Source of the DNA: Trueperaceae bacterium
GTDB lineage: Bacteria > Deinococcota > Deinococci > Deinococcales > Trueperaceae
DNA length: 64,000 bases
Direction of reading: 5' to 3'
NCBI GenBank assembly: GCA_020354625.1
Contig: CP070651.1
Location: 804,680 to 868,679, forward strand
Shown: positions 27,563-35,740 of the stretch, in pieces
Position numbering within the stretch: the first letter of the stretch is position 1
Layout: each line of letters opens with the position of its first letter
Program-made: the position numbers and the translations under genes
The notes under the pieces: generated by a model
Told to the model about the DNA's origin: nothing
Databases searched by the model: none
What the model saw: only the letters and a program-made list of their open reading frames with translations

Positions 27563-28322
27563 GAAGGCGCTTCAGATAGGTAAAGCTACGCTCAACAGTA
27601 GCCATTGGATGTGCCGGATGGTCGTGCTCTACGATGAGCCACTCCGCACCCGCTTCGATCGCTGCCGGTACGAGGGTGGGCCAGTCGAGGGTGCCGAATC
27701 CTACATCTGCCCAGCCTTGTTCACCAGGGTTGGTACCTTTCGGCGCGAGATCCTTGATGTGCACTCTGCTGCAGCGGCCAGCGTAGCGCTCGAGCAGGGA
27801 GAGTGGATCTCGCCCACCCCTGACCACCCAAGCCAAGTCGAGTTCGAGGCCGAGGTGAGGAACTTCGAGCAACCTGTCGAGCAGCAGTTTTCCCTCGAGT
27901 TCTTGCATTTCGAAGTCGTGGTTGTGATAGAGCAGCATCATCCCGGCCTCGCTGCAGCGCGAGGCGATAGAATCGATCTTCTTTGCCAACTGTGTCCATC
28001 CTGGCCTGGTGGTAGGGCGTTGGTGTTCGGCTAAGTAGGGCAGAACAAGGACGTGGTTTCCGATCTTCTGATTGAAGGCGATATGCCGGTCCAGGTCTGT
28101 TTCAAGCTCCGACAGGGCGACATGGTTCGAGCAGATCTGTAGCCTGGTCTTGTCGAGCGCTCGCCCCATTTCGCTCGCTTCGAACCCATGAGTGCCAAGC
28201 GCTTCGATTCCCTGGTAGCCGATCTCGGCCAGGTTGAACATGAGTCGTTCAAAGGTGTCATAGGTGGAATCTTGGAGGGAGCGGATTGTGTAAAGCTGGG
28301 CAGCTACGCTTATATGTGACAA
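27549..28322 (-). CDS. Sugar phosphate isomerase/epimerase-like TIM-barrel protein
   Basis: I choose the TTG at 28322, which follows AGGAGA seven bases upstream and gives 257 residues starting LSHISVAAQLYTIRSLQ. An ATG at 28391 would overlap the upstream permease by 32 nt. The protein is an AP-endonuclease-family-2/xylose-isomerase-like TIM barrel: QLYTIRSL at strand 1, YQGIEALGTHGF at strand 2, LLYHNHDFEM near 150 and LELDLAWVVRGG near 178 with metal ligands, and VHIKDLAP near 205. Such enzymes isomerise or dehydrate sugars or inositols. The substrate is unknown. It directly follows the amino-acid permease gene. Confidence 0.85.
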   Translation of the reverse strand: MSHISVAAQLYTIRSLQDSTYDTFERLMFNLAEIGYQGIEALGTHGFEASEMGRALDKTRLQICSNHVALSELETDLDRHIAFNQKIGNHVLVLPYLAEHQRPTTRPGWTQLAKKIDSIASRCSEAGMMLLYHNHDFEMQELEGKLLLDRLLEVPHLGLELDLAWVVRGGRDPLSLLERYAGRCSRVHIKDLAPKGTNPGEQGWADVGFGTLDWPTLVPAAIEAGAEWLIVEHDHPAHPMATVERSFTYLKRLLSQM

Positions 28323-28359
28323 GAAAAGATCTCCTGATGGATAGAAAGAATTGTTCGGA

Positions 28360-29592
28360 CTAATCTCCGCCCTTGCTCGCGTGACGCTCAATCCACTTGA
28401 TCAGGCTCGAGGCGGCTAGGGTCAAGGCGATGTAGAGCACGGCCACGGTGTTGAAAGGTGGGAAGACCATAAAGTTATGAGAGCTGAACTCTCGGGTACG
28501 CTGAGTAATATCTCGAACAGACAAGACCGATAGGAGTGAGGTGTCTTTGAGCATGGCGATAAACTCGTTGCCGAGTGGAGGGATGACGATCTTGAGTGCT
28601 TGGGGCATAACGACGTAACGAGCTGTCTGCCATCCCGTTAGCCCCAGGCTCTTGGCAGCCTCGATCTGACCTCTGGGGATCGCTTGGATGCCGGCCCGAA
28701 AGATTTCAGCCATATAGGCTGCATAGCCCAGCGAGACACCGACTACACCACGTGTGAGCCGTGACATGTCGATCAAGCCCCCCGTGGCCTCACGAATGGC
28801 CCCTTGTAGTGGGAAGCCGACGTAGAGGATGATCACCAACATGGGGATACCCCGCATCGCGTCTACGTAGAGCTCTGCGAAAATGGCGAATGGATGATGT
28901 CCGCTGCTCCAAGCACCGAAGACGAGCAAAAGCCCAAAGAAACCGAGCACCAACAACAGCAGAGCCGATCTTCTGGCACCGTCAGGCAAGAAGGTTACGC
29001 GCCAAAGTACCGTTTGTCCCGGTGGAACCCGGTCACTCGGGATAAATGCCGCCGTGACCGCACCCGACGCCAGTCGTTCGAGGGCGGCGTCTGTGTTTTC
29101 CACGGCTCGCACCGCGAGGACTACAGACTCATCTGTTTCGAGCTGGTAGCTCCCAGCTTTGATCTTGTCGCTCAGCCTGGCCGGAGTCCCTTTGATGATT
29201 GCGACCCGACCTTCCGTACCACCGATCAGACTGTAATCTTCGGGTGGGCGGGTAAAGAAATAGACGCTTCCTGCCAGCATGAGGATGGCAGCGATGGTAT
29301 GGCGTAGCGTCGTCTGTGCACCGAGTTTGAGAAGGAGTAATCCTGCCAGGATCAGACCCAAGATGGAAGCTGCTATATAAGATAGAACAGTTGCGATGAT
29401 CGTGGTCCAGAGCCCGGGCAGAATAAAAGCTAGAGAGCGTTGGTAATTGCTCGCTGTGGCGAAAAGATAGACCACGAAGGGGATGGCGGTGAGCAAAATG
29501 AGGTAGCTCGGTCTGATTCGAGCCAGAAGGTTTCGAATCCTTGAGTTCCCTTGAGCGTCTTGAGAAGACGGTCTGGTGTGCGAGTCGCTCAT
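28360..29592 (-). CDS. Amino-acid ABC transporter permease with inserted domain
   Basis: The 410-residue inner-membrane protein has the HisM/GlnP permease core in its C-terminal 190 residues, including the EAA loop AAKSLGLTGWQTARYVVMPQ near 320. The first 190 residues are unusual: three predicted helices, then about 90 soluble residues (GRVAIIKGTPARLSDKIKAG onward) that read like a small piece of a periplasmic binding protein, before the core begins at about 210. The binding-protein gene is upstream on the same strand, separated by a hairpin. No ATPase gene is in the vicinity. The substrate is probably a polar amino acid. Confidence 0.88.
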   Translation of the reverse strand: MSDSHTRPSSQDAQGNSRIRNLLARIRPSYLILLTAIPFVVYLFATASNYQRSLAFILPGLWTTIIATVLSYIAASILGLILAGLLLLKLGAQTTLRHTIAAILMLAGSVYFFTRPPEDYSLIGGTEGRVAIIKGTPARLSDKIKAGSYQLETDESVVLAVRAVENTDAALERLASGAVTAAFIPSDRVPPGQTVLWRVTFLPDGARRSALLLLVLGFFGLLLVFGAWSSGHHPFAIFAELYVDAMRGIPMLVIILYVGFPLQGAIREATGGLIDMSRLTRGVVGVSLGYAAYMAEIFRAGIQAIPRGQIEAAKSLGLTGWQTARYVVMPQALKIVIPPLGNEFIAMLKDTSLLSVLSVRDITQRTREFSSHNFMVFPPFNTVAVLYIALTLAASSLIKWIERHASKGGD

Positions 29593-29651
29593 ACCGATAG
29601 ATACCTATGCAAGCAGTTACTCCGTGGGAGTATACTCTCAACCTAGTAAAT

Positions 29652-29680
29652 CGGAGGTTCGGGGTTTAACCGAACCTCCG
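29652..29680. terminator. Intercistronic hairpin between binding-protein and permease genes
   Basis: An 11-bp stem (CGGAGGTTCGG with CCGAACCTCCG) encloses a 7-nt loop. It lies 24 nt after the binding-protein stop and 60 nt before the permease start. Such hairpins often protect the binding-protein mRNA or partly terminate transcription, so that the binding protein is made in excess. Confidence 0.6.
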
Positions 29681-29704
29681 AAATGTGTTTTCTTGTTCTA
29701 GGAC

Positions 29705-30445
29705 CTATTCTTCGTTAAACCATTTGCTGATTAGTGCATCGAGCGTGCCGTCTTCTTGGATCATGGTGAGACCGGCATTCAGCGCATCTACAAGCTCGTC
29801 TCCTTCTTGCACGACCATGCCCAGAGGGTCGGCCGACAAGCCGCGGATATTGACAGATACCTGTCCGGCGTACTGTTGTTCGAACGCGTCAGCAGCCGTG
29901 CCGTCGATGACAACACCTGAGATGTCGCCGTTGATGAGGGCGAGGATGGCAGCTGGGAAAGTGTCGTAGAGTTGCACCCGATCCCGCCCGAACTCCGCTT
30001 CTGCCAGGTTGGCGTTGGTGGTGCCGATCTGGGCCCCGAGGATGAGATCGCCATCGTCTTTGAAATCTTCAAAGGTCAAGTCTTCATCTTCTACCCGAAC
30101 GGTGATCGCCTGGTTGACTACGAGATAGGGGTTGCTGAAGTCGACGATTTCGTCGCGTTCGGGAGTGATCGACACCCCTGAAACCACCGCGTCGAACTCG
30201 CCCGCAGCCAGGGCGGCGAAGATCCCGTCCCAGGCGGTTGTCTGAAACTGCGCAACGCAGTTGACGCGTTCGCAAACAGCATTCATGAGGTCGATATCGA
30301 AGCCTACAATCTCACCGTCCTCACTGACGGTTTCGAAGGGAGGGTAGGTGGTATCCGAGCCGATGAGCAGAACACGTCCACCGAGGTCTTGAGCAAATCC
30401 TATTGCAAGAAATGAGGCGATGAGCACGAAAAGCAGTTTTTTCAT
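29705..30445 (-). CDS. Amino-acid ABC transporter substrate-binding protein
   Basis: The 246-residue exported protein has a signal peptide (MKKLLFVLIASFLAIGFAQ) without a lipobox Cys, so it should be free in the periplasm. The mature part is a type 3 extracellular solute-binding domain: SDTTYPPFETVSEDGEIVGF at 30-50, the DIDLMNAVCERV helix, GVSITPERDEIVDFSNPY near 100, and AQIGTTNANLAE near 145. Arg in the ITPER motif normally binds the substrate carboxylate. Polar amino acids (His, Gln, Arg, Cys) are likely substrates. It is the first gene ahead of the permease and the TIM-barrel gene. Confidence 0.93.
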   Translation of the reverse strand: MKKLLFVLIASFLAIGFAQDLGGRVLLIGSDTTYPPFETVSEDGEIVGFDIDLMNAVCERVNCVAQFQTTAWDGIFAALAAGEFDAVVSGVSITPERDEIVDFSNPYLVVNQAITVRVEDEDLTFEDFKDDGDLILGAQIGTTNANLAEAEFGRDRVQLYDTFPAAILALINGDISGVVIDGTAADAFEQQYAGQVSVNIRGLSADPLGMVVQEGDELVDALNAGLTMIQEDGTLDALISKWFNEE

Positions 30446-30519
30446 TACGATCTCTCCTAATCCTTCATGGGTTTAAGAATGTAAAAAATACCACACGAAG
30501 AAATCATACGGGAAGAGAG

Positions 30520-32949
30520 ATGTCGTGTTCAAGTAAGCTGGAAGACTGCAGTGTCCGTCTTACCATGTCGATCGCTCAGAACGCGCCGGGGTACACTGGG
30601 GCCGTGGCCAGCGTTCGAGAACTTCGTGACAGATTGCGAAAACCCCTCTTGATCGAGCTAGAAGGGGGGTGCCAGAACAACGTCGTTGTCGGCGGGCTTG
30701 AAAGACTCATCGTGACAATTGGGCAACCCTTTGCTGATGTGAGAGAGCTGATGGTTGGATATGACGAGCTCTCGCCCGAAGAGAGAAGGGTGCGCTTACT
30801 ACGTGCAATAGAGCTCCTCGAAGACGGGCGTGTTCCTCGTTCGGCAGCTGTTCAGGAGAATAAAACTCGTGCTCGGCCCGCTATGACCTCCCAATCGAAC
30901 TTGCTCGACCTAGAGCTGTCAAGCCACGCTATCGAGCTAGGGCCGCAGGCAGCGCGGAAATTGGCTGCCGTGGGTATCGCCAACTATCGCGACGTGCTCT
31001 ATTATTTCCCACGCCGTTATGAGGATCGACGTGCCTTACCCCATTTCGGGGCTCTTCACGATCAGGACAGCGTCACCGTGGCCGGGACCGTCAAGAGCCG
31101 CAAGGCCATTCGTAGTAGGCGAGGAATGGTGATTCTTCGGGCGTTCCTTGAAGATCCTTATGGAGGCCGGCTCACGGCGGTGTGGTTCAACCAACCGTGG
31201 GTGGAGAAGCAGCTCTTTCCCGGGCAAGCCCTGATCGTTTCGGGCAAGGTCAAGCGCCGTGGGTCGCAGATCGAGGTCAACGTTGCACATTTCGAGATCG
31301 ACGACGATCGCGAGTCGCTTTCTACAGGCCGGATCGTGGGAATCTATCCGAGCACCCAAGGGCTTTCACAGGCCTATATTCGGAGGGCGGCCCATAGATT
31401 GCTTTCCCATATCGATATCTTTCCCGATCATCTTCCTAAGCGAATGCTTGAAAATCATCATCTCATCCCCCTCGATACGGCGCTGAGAGAGATCCACTTC
31501 CCCACTTCGGAAAAACAGCTTCAGAGTTCCTTACGGCGCCTCAAATTCGACGAGTTTCTCTTCCTCGAGCTTCGCGTGCTACTAAACCGTGACACCACAC
31601 TACTCGGAAAATCGTCTACGGTTCGTAAGCGCGATCTGGAACGGTTTGAAACGAGCTTGCCGTTCGAGTTCACGGCGGCACAGCAGAGAGCTCTGAACGA
31701 GATTCTGGAAGATATGGCGAGACCCCGTCAGATGGCGAGGTTGTTGCAAGGAGATGTCGGCTCGGGGAAGACAGCAGTTGCAGCTGCCGCCGTATATGTA
31801 TCAGTAAAGAGCGGCTATCAAGCTGCCCTCATGGCGCCGACTGAGATATTGGCGAGGCAGCACTATCTCAATTTGATTCAGTATCTCTATCCACTCGGTA
31901 TACGGAGCGAGTTGCTTACGGGAACGATGACGCCCAAAGAGCGTCGGCAGGCCAGGAGCCATCTAGCTGGTGGAGATATCGATCTTGCGGTGGGAACACA
32001 CGCCCTGATCCAGGATGGGGTGGAGTTCCGTGATCTCGGCTTGGCTGTGATCGATGAAGAGCACCGCTTCGGTGTCGAGCAGCGCCGAAGGCTCCTGAAA
32101 GGCCTTCCCGATGTTTTGGTGATGAGTGCGACGCCGATCCCACGATCTTTGGCTCTTACCTATTATGGGGATCTGGAATTGAGCGTGATCGATGAGTTAC
32201 CACCGGGGCGCAAGCCTGTGACGACTCGTCTGGTGAACGACTCCAAACGGAGAGATGTCTACCGTTTCGCTTGGGGAGAGATTCAAAAAGGACGTCAAGT
32301 CTATTTGGTCACCCCCCTCATTGAAGAGAGCGAAGCCCTCGATGGGATTGTGTCGACCAGGCAGATGTTTGACGATCTCAAAAAACTCTTGCCGCCCGAG
32401 GTCCGCATCGAAATGCTTCATGGGAAGATGTCCGGTGATGAAAAAGATGGGGCTATGGAGAGGTTTCGCCGTCACCAATTCGACCTTCTGGTTTCTACCA
32501 CGGTGATCGAGGTCGGTGTAGATATTTCGAACGCCAGTCTGATGATTATCGAGAACGCCGAGCGATTCGGTCTCTCTCAACTTCATCAATTGAGGGGGCG
32601 TGTCGGTCGTGGACACCACGAGAGCTATTGCGTGTTGATCGCAGGCGATCGCAGTCGTAAGACCCAGCATCGTCTCGAGGTGATCGAAAACTATAGCGAC
32701 GGTTTTGTCATTGCCGAGAAAGATCTTGCCCTCCGCGGCCCAGGAGAGCTGAGGGGAACCCGGCAATCTGGTCTCCCCGATCTCTCGCTCGGCGATCTGT
32801 CACAAGATGGTGACATTATCGAAAATGCGCGTGATCTGTCGAAACGGATTCTCGAGAATGATCCACGGTTGGAGGCTTCGTGGGCCGTCAGGCTGAAAGC
32901 AGAGCTGAAACGTAGGAGTAAAGCGATCGGTTTCAGGGAAGTGATTTAA
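30520..32949 (+). CDS. recG: ATP-dependent DNA helicase RecG, N-terminally extended
   Basis: RecG remodels stalled forks and branched DNA. The 809-residue protein has about 120 extra N-terminal residues, as in Deinococcus and Thermotoga, containing SVRELRDRLRKPLLIELEGG. Next comes the wedge OB-fold domain (about 170-270), then the SF2 core with GDVGSGKTAVAAAA near 408, DEEHRFGVEQRRR near 512, SATPIPRSLALTYYGD near 538 and QLHQLRGRVGRGHHES near 686. The C-terminal TRG-type segment ends at 809. The ATG at 30520 follows GGGAAGAGAG. The binding-protein gene lies divergently upstream. Identity is secure; the extension may mediate extra DNA contacts. Confidence 0.96.
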   Translation: MSCSSKLEDCSVRLTMSIAQNAPGYTGAVASVRELRDRLRKPLLIELEGGCQNNVVVGGLERLIVTIGQPFADVRELMVGYDELSPEERRVRLLRAIELLEDGRVPRSAAVQENKTRARPAMTSQSNLLDLELSSHAIELGPQAARKLAAVGIANYRDVLYYFPRRYEDRRALPHFGALHDQDSVTVAGTVKSRKAIRSRRGMVILRAFLEDPYGGRLTAVWFNQPWVEKQLFPGQALIVSGKVKRRGSQIEVNVAHFEIDDDRESLSTGRIVGIYPSTQGLSQAYIRRAAHRLLSHIDIFPDHLPKRMLENHHLIPLDTALREIHFPTSEKQLQSSLRRLKFDEFLFLELRVLLNRDTTLLGKSSTVRKRDLERFETSLPFEFTAAQQRALNEILEDMARPRQMARLLQGDVGSGKTAVAAAAVYVSVKSGYQAALMAPTEILARQHYLNLIQYLYPLGIRSELLTGTMTPKERRQARSHLAGGDIDLAVGTHALIQDGVEFRDLGLAVIDEEHRFGVEQRRRLLKGLPDVLVMSATPIPRSLALTYYGDLELSVIDELPPGRKPVTTRLVNDSKRRDVYRFAWGEIQKGRQVYLVTPLIEESEALDGIVSTRQMFDDLKKLLPPEVRIEMLHGKMSGDEKDGAMERFRRHQFDLLVSTTVIEVGVDISNASLMIIENAERFGLSQLHQLRGRVGRGHHESYCVLIAGDRSRKTQHRLEVIENYSDGFVIAEKDLALRGPGELRGTRQSGLPDLSLGDLSQDGDIIENARDLSKRILENDPRLEASWAVRLKAELKRRSKAIGFREVI

Positions 32950-32985
32950 GGACCTCAAACTTAAGGCGAGCGGAGTGAGTATGGA

Positions 32986-33001
32986 CCGCGGCCGCCCGCG
33001 G
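32986..33001. repeat. GC-rich hairpin after recG
   Basis: CCGCGG-CCGC-CCGCGG forms a 6-bp stem with a 4-nt loop about 37 nt after the recG stop. It lies in a locally GC-rich island (about 32965-33030) that contrasts with the AT-rich promoter just downstream. No T-run follows. It may terminate recG transcription. Confidence 0.4.
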
Positions 33002-33054
33002 GACGCAGGCTCGGCGCTTCGCTGACCCAATTCTGCAAACATAACTTGATGTGC

Positions 33055-33081
33055 TTAACGATCGAGGGTTTGCGATATAAT
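33055..33081 (+). promoter_or_regulatory. Promoter of the LEA14-like lipoprotein gene
   Basis: A perfect TATAAT at 33076-33081 is preceded at 15-16 nt by CTTAACG, a weak -35 match. It lies about 70 nt before the ATG at 33151, leaving a normal leader of about 60 nt. Confidence 0.6.
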
Positions 33082-33150
33082 GGTCGAATAAGTATCGGGG
33101 ACGCGGTGGCAGATCGTAGTCTGATCATTCTGATTATGAGGTGAGAACCA

Positions 33151-34071
33151 ATGCGAGTGAAGTTCTGGATCGCTGCCTTTCTGTTTCTCACGTCTTGTGT
33201 TCCACAAACGGCTGAAGCTCCTTTGGCGATCGATCCGCTCGCTGAAGTCAAGCCTCCAATCTTTTCTCAGGCTGTGGGTCAGACCGGGATCGAGCAGTTC
33301 GATCCTCCCGGTGTGGGTGGGTATGTATCGCTGACCATCGGTGCGCAGGTGGCCAATCCCAATCCCTTTCCCATCAGGTTGACTGAGGTGGATTACACCG
33401 TAGTGATTGAAGATCGGCAGGTGTTAGGAGGCGTTCTTGAGCCGGATCTTCTGCTTGGGCGAGAGGGGACTGCTCCCCTGCGTTTTACAATAGGAGCCGA
33501 CCTCGAGAAGCGACCTGAGCTGTTGCGAGAGGTCGTGCATGCCTTTGCCGAGAACCCCTTGATGATCAGGGTCGAGGGGCAGCTCTCCTTCTCGTCTCTT
33601 GGAGATAGTTTCCGAACGAGATCTGAGACCCTGCTCGAAACGGCCACGCTGGCCCGACAGGCGGTCTCTGCGCCGGTTTTGCGTCTCGATGAGCGAGAGA
33701 GCGTAGTCATGATGTTACACCCGGAAGTGCCGGTTGTACGGATCGTTCTAGACGCGATGAATCCGGGTGATATCGGATACTTTCTCTACGGAAAGGATCT
33801 CCAACTCTCCTTGGCCGGCGAGCGGCTCGCCGTCGATGACCTACTCCCCGTCCCTCTACCGGCTGGGGAGCAAAAACAGATCAATCTGCTCTTCTACCCA
33901 TTCTCAGATCTTCTGGGAGAGCCGGCCCGATTCGCTCTCTCAGCGGCTCTGCAGGGTATTCCTACCTCGGTGGCAGTGACGGGACAGCTCTACATGGATG
34001 TTCTCGGTCTAGATACCTTTCCCGTCCCAAACGATTGGGAGATCTTCGGTTTCATCGATGCCGATCCCTGA
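33151..34071 (+). CDS. LEA14/WHy-domain lipoprotein
   Basis: The 306-residue protein begins MRVKFWIAAFLFLTSCVPQ, a lipoprotein signal with lipobox LTSC. It contains two beta-rich units. The first (about 55-170) reads VSLTIGAQVANPNPFPIRLT and later VIEDRQVLGGVLEPDLLL, the pattern of the LEA14/WHy domain in water-stress proteins. The second (about 180-300), with VVRIVLDAMNPGDIGYFLYG, looks like a degenerate repeat of it. Bacterial members are envelope lipoproteins, often linked to desiccation or outer-membrane function, but the role is not established. It sits between recG and serA, each with its own promoter. Confidence 0.75.
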   Translation: MRVKFWIAAFLFLTSCVPQTAEAPLAIDPLAEVKPPIFSQAVGQTGIEQFDPPGVGGYVSLTIGAQVANPNPFPIRLTEVDYTVVIEDRQVLGGVLEPDLLLGREGTAPLRFTIGADLEKRPELLREVVHAFAENPLMIRVEGQLSFSSLGDSFRTRSETLLETATLARQAVSAPVLRLDERESVVMMLHPEVPVVRIVLDAMNPGDIGYFLYGKDLQLSLAGERLAVDDLLPVPLPAGEQKQINLLFYPFSDLLGEPARFALSAALQGIPTSVAVTGQLYMDVLGLDTFPVPNDWEIFGFIDADP

Positions 34072-34115
34072 GGTTCACGTAGCCTAGAGGGGTTGCGTAG
34101 TCTGTGCGCGGAGTT

Positions 34116-34145
34116 TTGATTATCGACCGCGCGAATTGCTATAGT
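34116..34145 (+). promoter_or_regulatory. serA promoter, leaderless type
   Basis: TTGATT at 34116-34121 and TATAGT at 34140-34145 are separated by 18 nt, a good sigma-70 match. The -10 box ends 8 nt before the serA ATG, so the transcript should begin at or within a few bases of the start codon. No ribosome site is present. Confidence 0.7.
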
Positions 34146-34153
34146 TCGCCTGT

Positions 34154-35740
34154 ATGACGAGAATACTCATCACCGATCCGATGCAGCTCGAGAGCGTTCA
34201 CTTCCCCGATGTCGAGGTCGATGACTGTTCAGGAATAGCCCGTGAGGATCTGGTAGAAATCATTGGTCGATACGATGCCGTCATCACGCGTAGTCGTACC
34301 CGGCTCGACGAGGCGCTGCTCGAGCGAGCAACGAAATTGCGAGTGATCGGTCGTGGAGGCGTAGGTGTAGACAATATCGATATCGAGGCGGCGAGTAGGC
34401 GGGGCATTCTCGTACTCAATGCTCCTGAAGCGAATAACATATCTGCGGCAGAGCTTGCGATCGCGCTGATGCTGTCGGCAGCGCGAGGTGTGAGTCGTTC
34501 GGATAGGCTTATCCGAGATGGGATGTGGGACCGGAAGTTCCTAGGACGTGAACTCGAGGGGGCGCATCTTGGGATCGTAGGATTGGGACGTATCGGTTCG
34601 CTGGTGAGTCGTCGTGCGCAGGGGCTCGGGATGCATGTCATGGCATATGATCCATATATCTCACGTCACCGTGCCGAAGTCCTTAAAGTTGAGTTGTACG
34701 ACGAGCTTGAAACGATGCTCGAGCAATCGGAGTTCTTGACAGTCCATACACCGCTTACGGAGGAGACCACAGCTCTGATCGGTCGAGAAGAACTGGCTAG
34801 GATGCCAGCTGGTGCAATCGTTGTGAATGCAGCACGGGGTGGCATTATCGATGAGGAGGCGCTTTTGGAGGCGCTCGAGTCCGGTAGACTTTTCGCTGCA
34901 GGGCTCGATGTATACGTACACGAGCCTCCGACAATAGATAATCCGCTGCTCCAGAATGAGAAAGTGGTTTTAACTGCTCATCTGGGGGCAAACACGATAC
35001 AGGCGCAGGCGCGCGTTGGAGTCGACATTCTCGAGCGAACGATAAAGGCTCTAAACGGAGATTACTCCGCGGGTATCGTGAACGCCCCGACTTTCGATCC
35101 GGAAGTCACTCGTTTGCTGGGTCTGCATCTCAAGTTGGGTGAGGCTTTGGGAACCATGGCCGAACAGCTTGCGGTCGGACGTATTCAGGAGTTGGAGATC
35201 GAGTTCTCAGGCACGTTTCCGCTCGATCCCGATCCTGTCGCAATCGCCGTTGCCAAGGGATTTCTCGAACCTATTCTCAATGAGCCCCCGAACTACATCA
35301 ATGCCCCAGCATTGCTCAAGGAGCGTGACATTCGCGTGTCTAAAGTAATGGCCTCGCGTAGTCGCGGTTATACCAATCATGTCATGGTTACGGCGAGCAG
35401 CAGTAAAGGACGCTCACGCGTCGGGGGAACGGTACTCGGTGACGATCCACGGATCGTCAGCATCGATGGCTTTTCGATCGAGATACGTCCTGAGGGTACG
35501 ATGTTGATCTGCACCAATTATGATCGTCCTGGTGCGGTGGGACGTGTCGGTACTGTGCTCGGTGATGCGGGGATCAACATCAACTCGATGCAGCTCTCAC
35601 GGGTTGAAGAGGATAAGACGGCTATGTTCGCCGTGACGCTGGACCAGACTCCGTCTGAAGAGGTCTTGCAGACGCTGAAAGATCTGGGTGACGTGATCCA
35701 AGCCCTCAGAATCGTTCACTTCAGATCGGATGTGAGTTGA
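34154..35740 (+). CDS. serA: D-3-phosphoglycerate dehydrogenase
   Basis: SerA catalyses the first step of serine synthesis, oxidising 3-phosphoglycerate with NAD+. The 528-residue protein is the long type: catalytic and NAD domains (RGGVGVDNIDIEAA near 72, GLGRIGSLVSRRAQG near 143, the catalytic Arg in NAARGGIIDEEAL near 230, and the catalytic His in LTAHLGANT near 280), an intervening domain from about 315, and an ACT domain at about 455-528 (NYDRPGAVGRVGTVLGDAGI) that may bind serine. The stop overlaps the next ATG by one base (TGATG), so the aminotransferase is cotranslated. Confidence 0.96.
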   Translation: MTRILITDPMQLESVHFPDVEVDDCSGIAREDLVEIIGRYDAVITRSRTRLDEALLERATKLRVIGRGGVGVDNIDIEAASRRGILVLNAPEANNISAAELAIALMLSAARGVSRSDRLIRDGMWDRKFLGRELEGAHLGIVGLGRIGSLVSRRAQGLGMHVMAYDPYISRHRAEVLKVELYDELETMLEQSEFLTVHTPLTEETTALIGREELARMPAGAIVVNAARGGIIDEEALLEALESGRLFAAGLDVYVHEPPTIDNPLLQNEKVVLTAHLGANTIQAQARVGVDILERTIKALNGDYSAGIVNAPTFDPEVTRLLGLHLKLGEALGTMAEQLAVGRIQELEIEFSGTFPLDPDPVAIAVAKGFLEPILNEPPNYINAPALLKERDIRVSKVMASRSRGYTNHVMVTASSSKGRSRVGGTVLGDDPRIVSIDGFSIEIRPEGTMLICTNYDRPGAVGRVGTVLGDAGININSMQLSRVEEDKTAMFAVTLDQTPSEEVLQTLKDLGDVIQALRIVHFRSDVS

